Positions 1 to 6,111 of a stretch of DNA of 7,282 bases are shown one piece after another. How positions within the stretch are numbered: position 1 is the first letter of the stretch; every line of letters starts with the position of its first letter. A program made the translations under genes and the position numbers. The notes under the pieces are model-generated. The model was not told the origin of the DNA, did no database searches, and saw only the letters and a program-made list of their open reading frames with translations. Source of the stretch: an uncultured Collinsella sp. (GTDB taxonomy: Bacteria > Actinomycetota > Coriobacteriia > Coriobacteriales > Coriobacteriaceae); the NCBI GenBank assembly GCA_900543515.1, contig UQRW01000073.1:1-7282 (forward strand), read 5' to 3'.

Positions 1-178
1 GTTGCGCGGCGGAGCCTCTTTGCGTCCTGCGGGATGTTTTGGAAAATAACCCAAAACCGGCCATGTGGGGTCCTTTGGAGTCACCCTTTAGGCGGAACTC
101 TCCTAATTATTTGGATGAGTCGTTTACTTACTTGTGCTGTTACCGTCTTCCCGCTGTTGTTGGGGTATGCTTTGTTCG
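1..178. other. Upstream intergenic region, no convincing gene
   Basis: No recognisable gene is present. Frame 1 of the + strand is open from the window edge to a TGA at 199-201 (66 codons), but its translation is rich in Cys, Trp and Leu, resembles no family I know, and runs into the operator and start region of the next gene, so I treat it as non-coding. The only structure seen is the short inverted repeat listed separately. No well-formed promoter was found; a weak TTGTTG / TATGTA pair with 16-bp spacing (157-162, 179-184) could serve the downstream repressor gene and would overlap its operator. Confidence 0.5.
36..57. repeat. 7-bp perfect inverted repeat
   Basis: GTTTTGG at 36-42 and CCAAAAC at 51-57 are exact reverse complements around an 8-base A-rich loop. 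There is no T-run after it on the + strand, so it is not a standard terminator. It could be a protein-binding dyad, the tail of an upstream transcript, or chance. Confidence 0.4.
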
Positions 179-198
179 TATGTAAACGTATGACATGT
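179..198 (+). promoter_or_regulatory. LacI-type operator before the repressor gene
   Basis: TATGTAAACGTATGACATGT shares the core pattern AAACG-N-(A/T)-TGACAT with the three operator copies in front of the fructoside operon. It ends 17 bases before the repressor ATG. LacI-family repressors usually bind dyads centred on CG, and the CG here is at 187-188. Its position implies that the repressor regulates itself. The left half is a poor match to the mirror of the right half, so the site is asymmetric. The regulator-site link is inferred from adjacency and shared motif. Confidence 0.6.
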
Positions 199-215
199 TG
201 ATGGGGGAGGGTGCT

Positions 216-1226
216 ATGGCTCGCGAGAGTGCTCGTTCTAAGGATACGGCTAAGCCTGGCATCAAGGAAGTTGCAGCGCTGGCGGGGGTTTCGCCTACTA
301 CGGTATCTCGCGTGCTTAATAATCGCGGCTATATTAGCCAAGAGACCCGCGATAAGGTCCATGCCGCGATGAAGCGCATCAACTATACGCCCAACGATAT
401 CGCCCGTGCCATGCTCAACGGTCGCCTGAATCTTATCGGTATGATCGTCCCCTATGTCAGCAGTCCGTTTCATGCCCAAGTGGTTCAAGTCATTGAGCAT
501 ACCCTGGCCGAAAACGGTTTTAAGATGCTGCTGTGCAATAGCGCCAATCGACCCGAGCTTGAGCGCTCTTATATCGACATGCTTCGACGCAATATGGTTG
601 ATGGCGTCATCGTCAACTCGCTTAATATCGGTGCCGAGGCGTATGCCGAGATGGGCTTGAGTCTGGTTGGTATCGACTGCGACCTTGGCGAAGCCTCTGT
701 TCAGATTGCGAGCGACAGCTATAGCATCGGCGAACTTGCCACGCGTCGCCTGATCGATGACGGATGTTCACGCATCCTGTGCCTGCGCAGCAATAGCCGC
801 ATGCGCATGCCTGCCAATAAGCGTACCGATGCCTACCTCGATGTTGTTGAGCAGGCCGGTTTGCCCGCGCTTGTCCGTGAGGTTGAGTTCGTTAAGCCCG
901 ACGACGAAAAGAGCGCGGTCGTTGCGAAGATCCTCGATGAGAACCCCGATATTGACGGCATCTTTGCGGGAGACGACACGATGGCGGCTATCTGTCTTAA
1001 CGTGATGAAGCAGCGCGGCTTGAGCGCTCCGGGCGATATTAAGGTCGTGGGCGCGGATGGTGCCCGCCGCACTATGACGTTTATGCCTGACTTAACAACC
1101 GTACGCCAAGATATCGATCGCATCGGAGAGCTCGCGGCGCAATCCATCATTGCTCTTATTAACGGCGAAAAGCCCGAATCGAATATCAAGCTCCCCGTTG
1201 AACTCATTGAGGGTAAAACCGCGTAG
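216..1226 (+). CDS. LacI-family transcriptional repressor of the fructoside operon
   Basis: This encodes a cytoplasmic sugar-responsive DNA-binding regulator of 336 aa, normal for LacI/GalR proteins. An N-terminal helix-turn-helix spans about residues 16-40 (IKEVAALAGVSPTTVSRVLN), followed by the hinge NYTPNDIARAMLNG (56-69). The rest is a periplasmic-binding-protein-like effector domain with the typical GDDTMA (252-257) and PDLTTVRQD (291-299) segments. The ATG at 216 is chosen because GGGGGAGGG (203-211) gives a strong ribosome site 5-6 bases upstream; an in-frame ATG at 195 lacks one and lies inside the operator. The position that normally holds the DNA-intercalating hinge leucine appears to be Met66 by eye alignment. 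The gene precedes a sucrose-type PTS and GH32 genes and shares operator motifs with them, so a ScrR-like role sensing a fructoside or its phosphate is likely but inferred. No clear terminator follows it. Confidence 0.93.
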   Translation: MARESARSKDTAKPGIKEVAALAGVSPTTVSRVLNNRGYISQETRDKVHAAMKRINYTPNDIARAMLNGRLNLIGMIVPYVSSPFHAQVVQVIEHTLAENGFKMLLCNSANRPELERSYIDMLRRNMVDGVIVNSLNIGAEAYAEMGLSLVGIDCDLGEASVQIASDSYSIGELATRRLIDDGCSRILCLRSNSRMRMPANKRTDAYLDVVEQAGLPALVREVEFVKPDDEKSAVVAKILDENPDIDGIFAGDDTMAAICLNVMKQRGLSAPGDIKVVGADGARRTMTFMPDLTTVRQDIDRIGELAAQSIIALINGEKPESNIKLPVELIEGKTA

Positions 1227-1266
1227 TTCATCCCGTGCCAAAAGAATTCCTCAAACACCTCTGATG

Positions 1267-1299
1267 ACCGTTCGCCGGCATATGTCAACCGTTTGCCGA
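1267..1299. promoter_or_regulatory. Inverted operator copy plus a partial repeat upstream of the operon
   Basis: ATATGTCAACCGTTTGCCGA at 1280-1299 is, on the opposite strand, TCGGCAAACGGTTGACATAT. It matches the operon operators in the segment AAACG-N-TTGACATAT. An 11-base segment, ACCGTTYGCCG, occurs at 1267-1277 and again at 1288-1298, a period of 21 bp or about two helical turns. The distance between CG centres from the inverted copy to the first tandem copy is 46 bp. This looks like an auxiliary repressor site that could support cooperative binding or a small loop. Binding itself is inferred. Confidence 0.5.
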
Positions 1300-1327
1300 C
1301 GACTGGAACTGCGAAAAGACGTATTGG

Positions 1328-1364
1328 TGTGAAAACGTTTGACATATGAAAACGATTGACATAT
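1328..1364 (+). promoter_or_regulatory. Tandem LacI-type operators overlapping the operon promoter
   Basis: Two 17-base units, 1331-1347 and 1348-1364, are identical except for one base (gaaaacgtttgacatat and gaaaacgattgacatat). Viewed as 20-base operators they are TGTGAAAACGTTTGACATAT (1328-1347) and TATGAAAACGATTGACATAT (1345-1364). Each contains a TTGACA, so promoter and operator share the same bases, and a bound repressor would exclude RNA polymerase. The same motif before the repressor gene ties the two together. Confidence 0.65.
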
Positions 1365-1367
1365 CTT
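1339..1367 (+). promoter_or_regulatory. Sigma-A-type promoter of the GH32-PTS-scrB operon
   Basis: A consensus -35 box TTGACA (1339-1344) is followed after exactly 17 bp by TATCTT (1362-1367), a 4/6 match to TATAAT. Transcription would start near 1374, leaving a leader of about 37 bases. A second TTGACA at 1356-1361 has no good -10 at 16-18 bp, so the first pairing is preferred. The leader holds the ribosome site AAAGGAAG (1397-1404), well placed for the ATG at 1411. Confidence 0.6.
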
Positions 1368-1410
1368 GCAGTTGTACCGAGTTAGTATCTCGTGAGAAAG
1401 GAAGTCTCGG

Positions 1411-2793
1411 ATGCACAAGGTGTATTACCAGCCTGAGGGAATTTGGGTAGGCGACATCATGCCGTACGGCGAGGACGGCACGTTCTATCTCTATCATCAG
1501 CGTGACACGCGAAACCCCGGACCTTTCGGAGAGCCGTTTGGCTGGGCACTCGCGACAACCAAGGACTTCGTCAATTACAAAGACTTTGGCGAGAGCCTTG
1601 AGCGTGGCGGCGACGAGGAAGTCGACCAGTATGTTTATGCCGGCACGGTGTTTAAGGTGGGCGACAAGTACCATGCGCTCTACACTGGTTGCAATCGCGA
1701 TAAGGTCCGCGCACGCTTGATGAAGCAGGTTCTTCTTCACGCAACGAGTGACGACGCCGTCAAGTGGGAGAAGAACATCGCCGAGACGCTGCTTCCGCCC
1801 CAGGAGGGTTACGATGACCGCAACTGGCGCGATCCCTTTGTGCTTTGGGATGAGGAGAACGAAGAGTACATGCTCATCCTCGGCACGCGCGTGGGCGAGG
1901 ACAAGCGTCTGATGACCGGGCGTCTGGTCAAGTTCACCTCCAAGGACCTGGATACCTGGGAGTTCCAGGGCGACTGGTGGAATCCGGGCCTTTACACCAT
2001 GTTCGAGATGCCTGATCTCTTTAAGATGGGCGACTGGTGGTATCTGGTGTTCTCCGAGTACAGTGATGGCAACAAGACCCGTTACCGCATGTCTCGCTCC
2101 ATCAACGGTCCTTGGATCACTCCTGCTGACGATTCATTCGATGGCCGCGCGTACTATGCCGCGCGTACCGCATTTGATGGCGAGCGCCGCGTTCTCTTTG
2201 GTTGGGTTCCTACGCGTGACGAGGGTGGCGATCCCAGCTCTTACCTGTGGGGTGGCACCTTTATGCCTCTCGAGATCGTTCAGCGTGCCGACGGAACGCT
2301 CGGCACCAAGCTCCCTGACAGCATGCTTGGCGCCTTTGGCGAGGCTAAGGCAGTCGAGGCCTTTGAGCTCTCCTGCGAGTCGGGCAAGGTCGAGCAGGTG
2401 CTCGCCGCGGATGCCGGTTCCACCTATATGCTCGATGCCGACATCGAGCTCGCCGGTGACGCTGCCGGCTTCTCGGTGAAGCTTGCCGAGGACGCCGAGT
2501 CCGGTCTTGCCTATGAGTTCCGCGCCAACCTGCGTGAGGGCAAGCTCGAGTTTACGGCGGCCCCCCAGTATCCGTGGTTCCAGGTCAACAACATGGGCCT
2601 CGAGCGTCCGTTGTTCTTTAAGGGCGAGGGCACTCATCATGTGCGCCTGGTCGTTGACGACGATATCGCGACCATCTTTGTCGATGATGTTGCGCTTAAC
2701 GCTCGATTCTGCAATAAGCAGGGCCAGGGTGTGGCGCTGACGGTCACCGACGGTACGCTTAAGTGCGCAAATGCAACGATCGCGTCTCTGTAA
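1411..2793 (+). CDS. Divergent GH32-family fructosidase (glycoside hydrolase, clan GH-J type)
   Basis: This 460-aa protein has the five-bladed beta-propeller plus C-terminal beta-sandwich layout of GH32 enzymes, which cleave beta-fructosides. The nucleophile region reads GIWVGDIMPYGEDGTFYLYHQ-like, with Asp15 where canonical enzymes have NDPNG. The transition-state stabiliser motif is WRDP (Arg140-Asp141-Pro142). The acid/base motif is FEMPDLF with Glu199, replacing the usual WECPDLF. VLFGW (261-265) and WGGTFMPLEI (280-289) match later propeller strands, and the beta-sandwich covers about 310-460. All three carboxylates are present, so it should be active. There is no signal peptide, hence it is cytoplasmic and acts on imported, probably phosphorylated, sugars. 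It is the first gene after the operator-promoter, with a good ribosome site (AAAGGA, 8 bases before ATG), and lies 45 bp before the PTS gene. The exact substrate cannot be read from sequence; it is clearly not a simple duplicate of the downstream sucrose-6-phosphate hydrolase. Confidence 0.85.
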   Translation: MHKVYYQPEGIWVGDIMPYGEDGTFYLYHQRDTRNPGPFGEPFGWALATTKDFVNYKDFGESLERGGDEEVDQYVYAGTVFKVGDKYHALYTGCNRDKVRARLMKQVLLHATSDDAVKWEKNIAETLLPPQEGYDDRNWRDPFVLWDEENEEYMLILGTRVGEDKRLMTGRLVKFTSKDLDTWEFQGDWWNPGLYTMFEMPDLFKMGDWWYLVFSEYSDGNKTRYRMSRSINGPWITPADDSFDGRAYYAARTAFDGERRVLFGWVPTRDEGGDPSSYLWGGTFMPLEIVQRADGTLGTKLPDSMLGAFGEAKAVEAFELSCESGKVEQVLAADAGSTYMLDADIELAGDAAGFSVKLAEDAESGLAYEFRANLREGKLEFTAAPQYPWFQVNNMGLERPLFFKGEGTHHVRLVVDDDIATIFVDDVALNARFCNKQGQGVALTVTDGTLKCANATIASL

Positions 2794-2838
2794 TGGCATC
2801 AAAACGTCTTATGATTTCGTAAAGGAATGGAGAGGAAC

Positions 2839-4290
2839 ATGGACTACAAAGTAGTGTCTCAGCAAGTCGTCGATAACGTCGGCGGTCTGGAGAACATCGA
2901 GGGCGCCACGCATTGCGTTACGCGTCTGCGTCTGGTGCTCAAGGATACGAGCAAGTACAACAAGGCCGAGCTCGAGAACATCGATGGCGTCAAGGGCGTG
3001 CTGTACAACAGCGGCCAGCTCATGATCATCTTCGGTACCGGTACCGTCAACAAGGTTTACGATGAGTTTATGGCTCTGACGGGCGTTAAGGAGATTAGCG
3101 CTTCCGAGGTCAAGGGCGCCGAGGCGGACAAGAAGGGCAAGTTCTTCTCGGTCCTCAAGGTATTCTCGGACATCTTTATCCCCATCATTCCCGCTTTCGT
3201 CGGCGCTGCTATCATCATCGGCCTTAAGTCGCTGATTGTTGCCAACGGCCTCTTTGGCATGGAGGGCAGCCTCGCCGATCACAGCGAGTTCCTCAAGAAC
3301 CTCGCAAGCTTCTTTGCCATTATCGCCACCACCTTCGACTACCTACCTGTCCTGGTTATGTACAGCGCGGTCAAGCGTTTTGGCGGTAACCCGATCCTGG
3401 GCATCCTCGTCGGTATCGTCATGGTTCACCCGAGCCTTATGAACCGTAACACGTTCGTTATGGACCCGACGGGTGCTGAGTACTGGAACTTCGGTCCGCT
3501 CTCCATTCCCATGGTTGCTTTCCAGGGCGGCGTGTTCCCTGCAATCCTGACTGCCTGGTTTATGGCCAAGGTCGAGAAGATTGCCCAGAAGTACATCCCC
3601 GAGGTCGTTTCGTTCGTCTTTGTCCCGACCGTTACCCTGATTCTTGCTAACGTCGCCCTGTTCACCGTGTTCGGCCCGCTCGGCAACCTGATCGGCGACG
3701 TCCTCGCCGGCGTAATCGATATCCTGTACAACAGGATGGGCGTCTTCGGTGCCTTTGTCTTTGCCGCATTCCTGCAGCCGCTCGTCGTTACCGGTACGCA
3801 TCAGTTCATCCAGGGTATCGAGGCAAACCTCGTTGCCACGACTGGCTTCAACTACATCCAGGCAATCTGGTCGGTTTCCATCATCGCCCAGGGCGGCGGC
3901 GCCATCGGCATGTACCTCATTCACAAGAAGCATTCCAAAGAGCGCAACATCTGCATGTCGTCCTTTATCCCGACGCTGGTCGGTATCTCCGAGCCCGCAA
4001 TCTTTGCTGCAAACATGCGCTACTCGATCATCCCGTTCATCTGCGCTTGCATCGGTGCAGGCTGCGGCGGTGCCTTCGTGAAGCTCTTTGAGGTGCGCGC
4101 CATCGGTCAGGGTCTGACCGGCGTGCTTGGCCTGCTCATCGTTACGCCCGAGACGCTCGTGTGGTATGTGGCCGGCAATCTCATCGCCTTCATCGTGCCG
4201 ATCGTCTTGATCTTTGCCTACAACAAGGCAAAGGGCGTGCCGACCACCGATGAAGAGGGCGCTGGCGCTGGCTTCGACGTTAGCTTCTAG
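2839..4290 (+). CDS. scrA: PTS EIIBC permease, sucrose/fructoside family
   Basis: This is the membrane transporter that imports and phosphorylates a sugar with phosphate relayed from HPr and an EIIA. From the chosen start it has 483 aa: an EIIB domain at about 1-85 with the phosphocysteine Cys26 in GATHCVTRLRL, a linker of about 20 residues, and an EIIC domain of roughly ten hydrophobic segments from about 105 to 462. EIIC landmarks are TGTHQFIQGIEA (318-329), with His321 in the usual GxHH-like position, and GISEPAIFAAN (382-392). The glucose/sucrose-superfamily pattern and the flanking GH32 genes point to sucrose or a related fructoside; trehalose or beta-glucoside systems share the fold, so substrate is contextual. 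No EIIA domain follows, so EIIA must come from another gene. An in-frame ATG at 2827 has no properly spaced ribosome site, whereas GGAGAGG (2829-2835) fits the ATG at 2839, and MDYKVVSQ is a typical EIIB start. Confidence 0.9.
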   Translation: MDYKVVSQQVVDNVGGLENIEGATHCVTRLRLVLKDTSKYNKAELENIDGVKGVLYNSGQLMIIFGTGTVNKVYDEFMALTGVKEISASEVKGAEADKKGKFFSVLKVFSDIFIPIIPAFVGAAIIIGLKSLIVANGLFGMEGSLADHSEFLKNLASFFAIIATTFDYLPVLVMYSAVKRFGGNPILGILVGIVMVHPSLMNRNTFVMDPTGAEYWNFGPLSIPMVAFQGGVFPAILTAWFMAKVEKIAQKYIPEVVSFVFVPTVTLILANVALFTVFGPLGNLIGDVLAGVIDILYNRMGVFGAFVFAAFLQPLVVTGTHQFIQGIEANLVATTGFNYIQAIWSVSIIAQGGGAIGMYLIHKKHSKERNICMSSFIPTLVGISEPAIFAANMRYSIIPFICACIGAGCGGAFVKLFEVRAIGQGLTGVLGLLIVTPETLVWYVAGNLIAFIVPIVLIFAYNKAKGVPTTDEEGAGAGFDVSF

Positions 4291-4328
4291 TTGAGCCGTT
4301 CAGCGTAATGTGCGGATAAGTCCATTTG

Positions 4329-4369
4329 GGGAAGGGCGTTCGGCTCGTGTGAGTCGAGCGTCCTTTCCC
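4329..4369 (+). other. Strong intergenic RNA hairpin between the PTS gene and scrB
   Basis: Bases 4329-4346 pair with 4351-4369 in 18 pairs, three of them G-U, with a single bulged T at 4361 and a GTGT tetraloop. There is no T-run after it (ATAGACGAG follows), so it is not a classical intrinsic terminator. It may be a partial terminator, an RNA-processing or stability element that sets the ratio of transporter to hydrolase, or a block to 3' degradation of the upstream message. It ends 22 bases before the scrB start, close to its weak ribosome site. Confidence 0.6.
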
Positions 4370-4391
4370 ATAGACGAGAAAGTCAACGGCG

Positions 4392-5834
4392 ATGTTTAAT
4401 CAAAAAAATAAGGTGACATGCGCGGACTATGAGCAGTGGCGTGCCGGACAGGATGAGACGGTGGCTCGCATCGCATCCGACCCCGATAGGCTTTTGTTCC
4501 ATGTGGAGCCTGAGCTTGGCTGGCTCAACGACCCCAATGGTTTGGTTCAGATTGGTGATACGTATCACATCTATCATCAATACGATCCGTTCGATGCTGC
4601 GCATGGCGGTCCAGTGCTTTGGAACCATCTGACGACAAAGGATTTTGTGACGTACGAGAATCACGGCCCCGTGCTGTTCCCCGATTCCGATTTGGATTCG
4701 AGTGGAGCGTATTCTGGTTCTGCCTTTGTACGTGATGGCAAGATTCACTACTTCTATACCGGCAACGTTAAACATTTTGACCGTGATGATTACGACTACG
4801 TGTTGACGGGCCGTGAGCAAAACCAAATTCATATGGTTGCCGAGAATCCCGACGAATTGGGCGAGAAGCGCATAGCTGTTGGGCCGGTCGATTACCCCGA
4901 CGATATCGGTACGCACGTGCGCGACCCCAAGATCCTTGAACACGACGGTATCTACTACATGGTTCTCGGCGCTCGTACGAAAGACGATCGCGGGTGCGTG
5001 CTTGTCTATACCTCGCGTGATCTAGAGGACTGGGGCTATGCGACGCGCATTGAGCTGGGCGAGAAGTTTGGCTTTATGTGGGAGTGTCCTGATCTGTTTG
5101 AGCTCGATGGCGAGCTTATTCTCGTTTGCTGTCCGCAGGGCGTGCCCGCCGATGGCTGGCGTTACCGCAATCCGCATCAGTGCGTGTGGTTCTCCATCGA
5201 GGCCGATTGGGGGGCGCCGAGCTTTAAGATCGTCGGCCAGGGCATGCCTCCGATGGTTGATGCCGGTTTTGATTTCTATGCCCCGCAGTCCTTTGAGGAC
5301 GTTGCGGGTCGGCGTTTGATGATCGGATGGTCGGGTTGCCCCGATGCGAAGGCGGAAAGCCCGACGGTGGCGCGCGGGTGGCAGTGCGCGTTGACGGTGC
5401 CGAGAGAGTTGAGCATGCGCGGCGGCAAGCTCTGCCAGCAACCGGCGCACGAGATTGAGAGAATGCGCGGCAATTGCGTTCGTGCTGTAGGCGGTGAAAC
5501 CGTTGAGGAGCCGGGTCGCCTGTTTGATCTTGTGGTTTCCTGTGAGGGAGCCAAGATGGTCGAGCTCGAAATCCGCAAGGGTGTCTTTGTACGCTATACG
5601 GACGGGATGCTTACCCTCGACATGGGTGACGAAGGCTATGGGCGCAACCAGAGGTCGATCGAGCTCAGCGAGCTTCGCGATTTGCGCGTGCTTTCGGACA
5701 CTACGATGGTCGAGATTTTTGCCAACGGTGGCGAGGCAGCACTTACGAGCCGTACCTATTCGTCGGCGGTTCCGGCGATGGCGCTGCACGCCGAGGGTGC
5801 GGCGTCGATGGATTTCTACCGCCTCGCTCATTAA
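4392..5834 (+). CDS. scrB: Sucrose-6-phosphate hydrolase (GH32 beta-fructofuranosidase)
   Basis: This 480-aa cytoplasmic enzyme would split sucrose-6-phosphate from the PTS into glucose-6-phosphate and fructose. All GH32 hallmarks are present: HVEPELGWLNDPNG with nucleophile Asp47, YHQY (61-64), SGAYSGS (104-110), RDPK (177-180) with stabiliser Asp178, MWECPDLF with acid/base Glu231, FDFYAPQ (293-299), GWSG (312-315) and a WQCALTVPREL-type strand (330-340). A C-terminal beta-sandwich covers about 350-480. The length is usual for ScrB/SacA. No signal peptide is visible. The ribosome site is weak: GAGAAAG (4376-4382), about 9 bases before the ATG; a GTG seven codons later is not better supported. 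The gene is co-directional with the PTS gene, 101 bp downstream and separated by a stable hairpin. The fructose product would need a fructokinase, absent from this window. Sucrose-6-phosphate as substrate is inferred from the family and the PTS; a broader fructo-oligosaccharide activity cannot be excluded. Confidence 0.92.
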   Translation: MFNQKNKVTCADYEQWRAGQDETVARIASDPDRLLFHVEPELGWLNDPNGLVQIGDTYHIYHQYDPFDAAHGGPVLWNHLTTKDFVTYENHGPVLFPDSDLDSSGAYSGSAFVRDGKIHYFYTGNVKHFDRDDYDYVLTGREQNQIHMVAENPDELGEKRIAVGPVDYPDDIGTHVRDPKILEHDGIYYMVLGARTKDDRGCVLVYTSRDLEDWGYATRIELGEKFGFMWECPDLFELDGELILVCCPQGVPADGWRYRNPHQCVWFSIEADWGAPSFKIVGQGMPPMVDAGFDFYAPQSFEDVAGRRLMIGWSGCPDAKAESPTVARGWQCALTVPRELSMRGGKLCQQPAHEIERMRGNCVRAVGGETVEEPGRLFDLVVSCEGAKMVELEIRKGVFVRYTDGMLTLDMGDEGYGRNQRSIELSELRDLRVLSDTTMVEIFANGGEAALTSRTYSSAVPAMALHAEGAASMDFYRLAH

Positions 5835-5907
5835 CCGTGCATGGAGCACGATTGGACTTGTTGGGCGGAATGTGTCGCAGTTGCCGCGGCCAGCTACCGC
5901 TTATCGC

Positions 5908-5926
5908 GTATAGCGACCGTTTGCGG
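5908..5926 (-). promoter_or_regulatory. Possible degenerate operator-like sequence
   Basis: On the - strand this reads CCGCAAACGGTCGCTATAC, matching the inverted operator copy at 1280-1299 at 14 of 19 positions, including the core GCAAACGGT. The TGACAT half is not kept. It lies upstream of the candidate promoter for the DegV gene. It may be a weak repressor site or coincidence. Confidence 0.15.
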
Positions 5927-5931
5927 AATAA

Positions 5932-5960
5932 GTAACACTCCTTAATAAACCGTGTAGAAT
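5932..5960 (+). promoter_or_regulatory. Candidate promoter for the DegV-family gene
   Basis: GTAACA (5932-5937, 4/6 to TTGACA) and TAGAAT (5955-5960, 5/6 to TATAAT) are spaced by 17 bp. A start near 5967 would place the 16-bp hairpin at 5987-6025 inside the leader. The rest of the 277-base gap between scrB and the DegV gene shows only a 5-bp hairpin at 5836-5850 just after the scrB stop, too small to call a terminator. Confidence 0.4.
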
Positions 5961-5986
5961 CTCAGATAAGCACGGAGTTTTCCAGG

Positions 5987-6025
5987 GAGACGCTGTCCTT
6001 TGTTGTGTGCAAGGGACGGCGTCTC
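5987..6025 (+). other. 16-bp hairpin in the leader of the DegV-family gene
   Basis: GAGACGCTGTCCTTTG (5987-6002) pairs fully with CAAGGGACGGCGTCTC (6010-6025), with two G-U pairs and a 7-base loop TTGTGTG. Only three T bases follow (TTTGG). It could be the terminator of the scr operon or, given the promoter candidate just upstream, a leader structure controlling the DegV gene. A GTG inside the loop opens the DegV reading frame, but a start there is very unlikely. Confidence 0.6.
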
Positions 6026-6111
6026 TTTGGCGCTTGGAGGCCGTTCTGCAGCAGGACGGTGGACGTGCGTCATATATTAAAAAACCAACGTCGAGATGGG
6101 TCGTGATAAGA

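Noticed and set aside
1..201. Open frame 1 from the window edge
   Set aside because: 66 codons with no start context, unusual Cys/Trp content and overlap with the repressor operator; expected by chance.
195..215. Upstream in-frame ATG for the repressor
   Set aside because: No ribosome site, and it overlaps the operator; the ATG at 216 has a strong GGGGGAGGG.
1328..1347. Catabolite-response (cre) site recognised by CcpA
   Set aside because: The left half fits WTGNAANCG, but the right half is shifted by one base (TTTGACA), and the motif is shared with the repressor gene and repeated, which fits the local LacI regulator better.
1377..1410. CCGAG/CTCGG pairing around the ribosome site of the first operon gene
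   Set aside because: Only 5 bp with a 24-base loop; too weak to claim translational control.
2134..2802. Antisense open frame (222 codons) opposite the first GH32 gene
   Set aside because: No recognisable domain or ribosome site; it mirrors the coding frame of a clear enzyme.
3343..3933. Antisense open frame (196 codons) opposite the PTS gene
   Set aside because: Highly charged, low-complexity composition produced by the complement of hydrophobic membrane codons.
5022..5849. Long antisense open frame (275 codons) opposite scrB
   Set aside because: It is Arg/His/Ala-rich, matches no family, and lies wholly opposite a gene with every GH32 catalytic motif; typical codon-bias shadow in GC-rich DNA.
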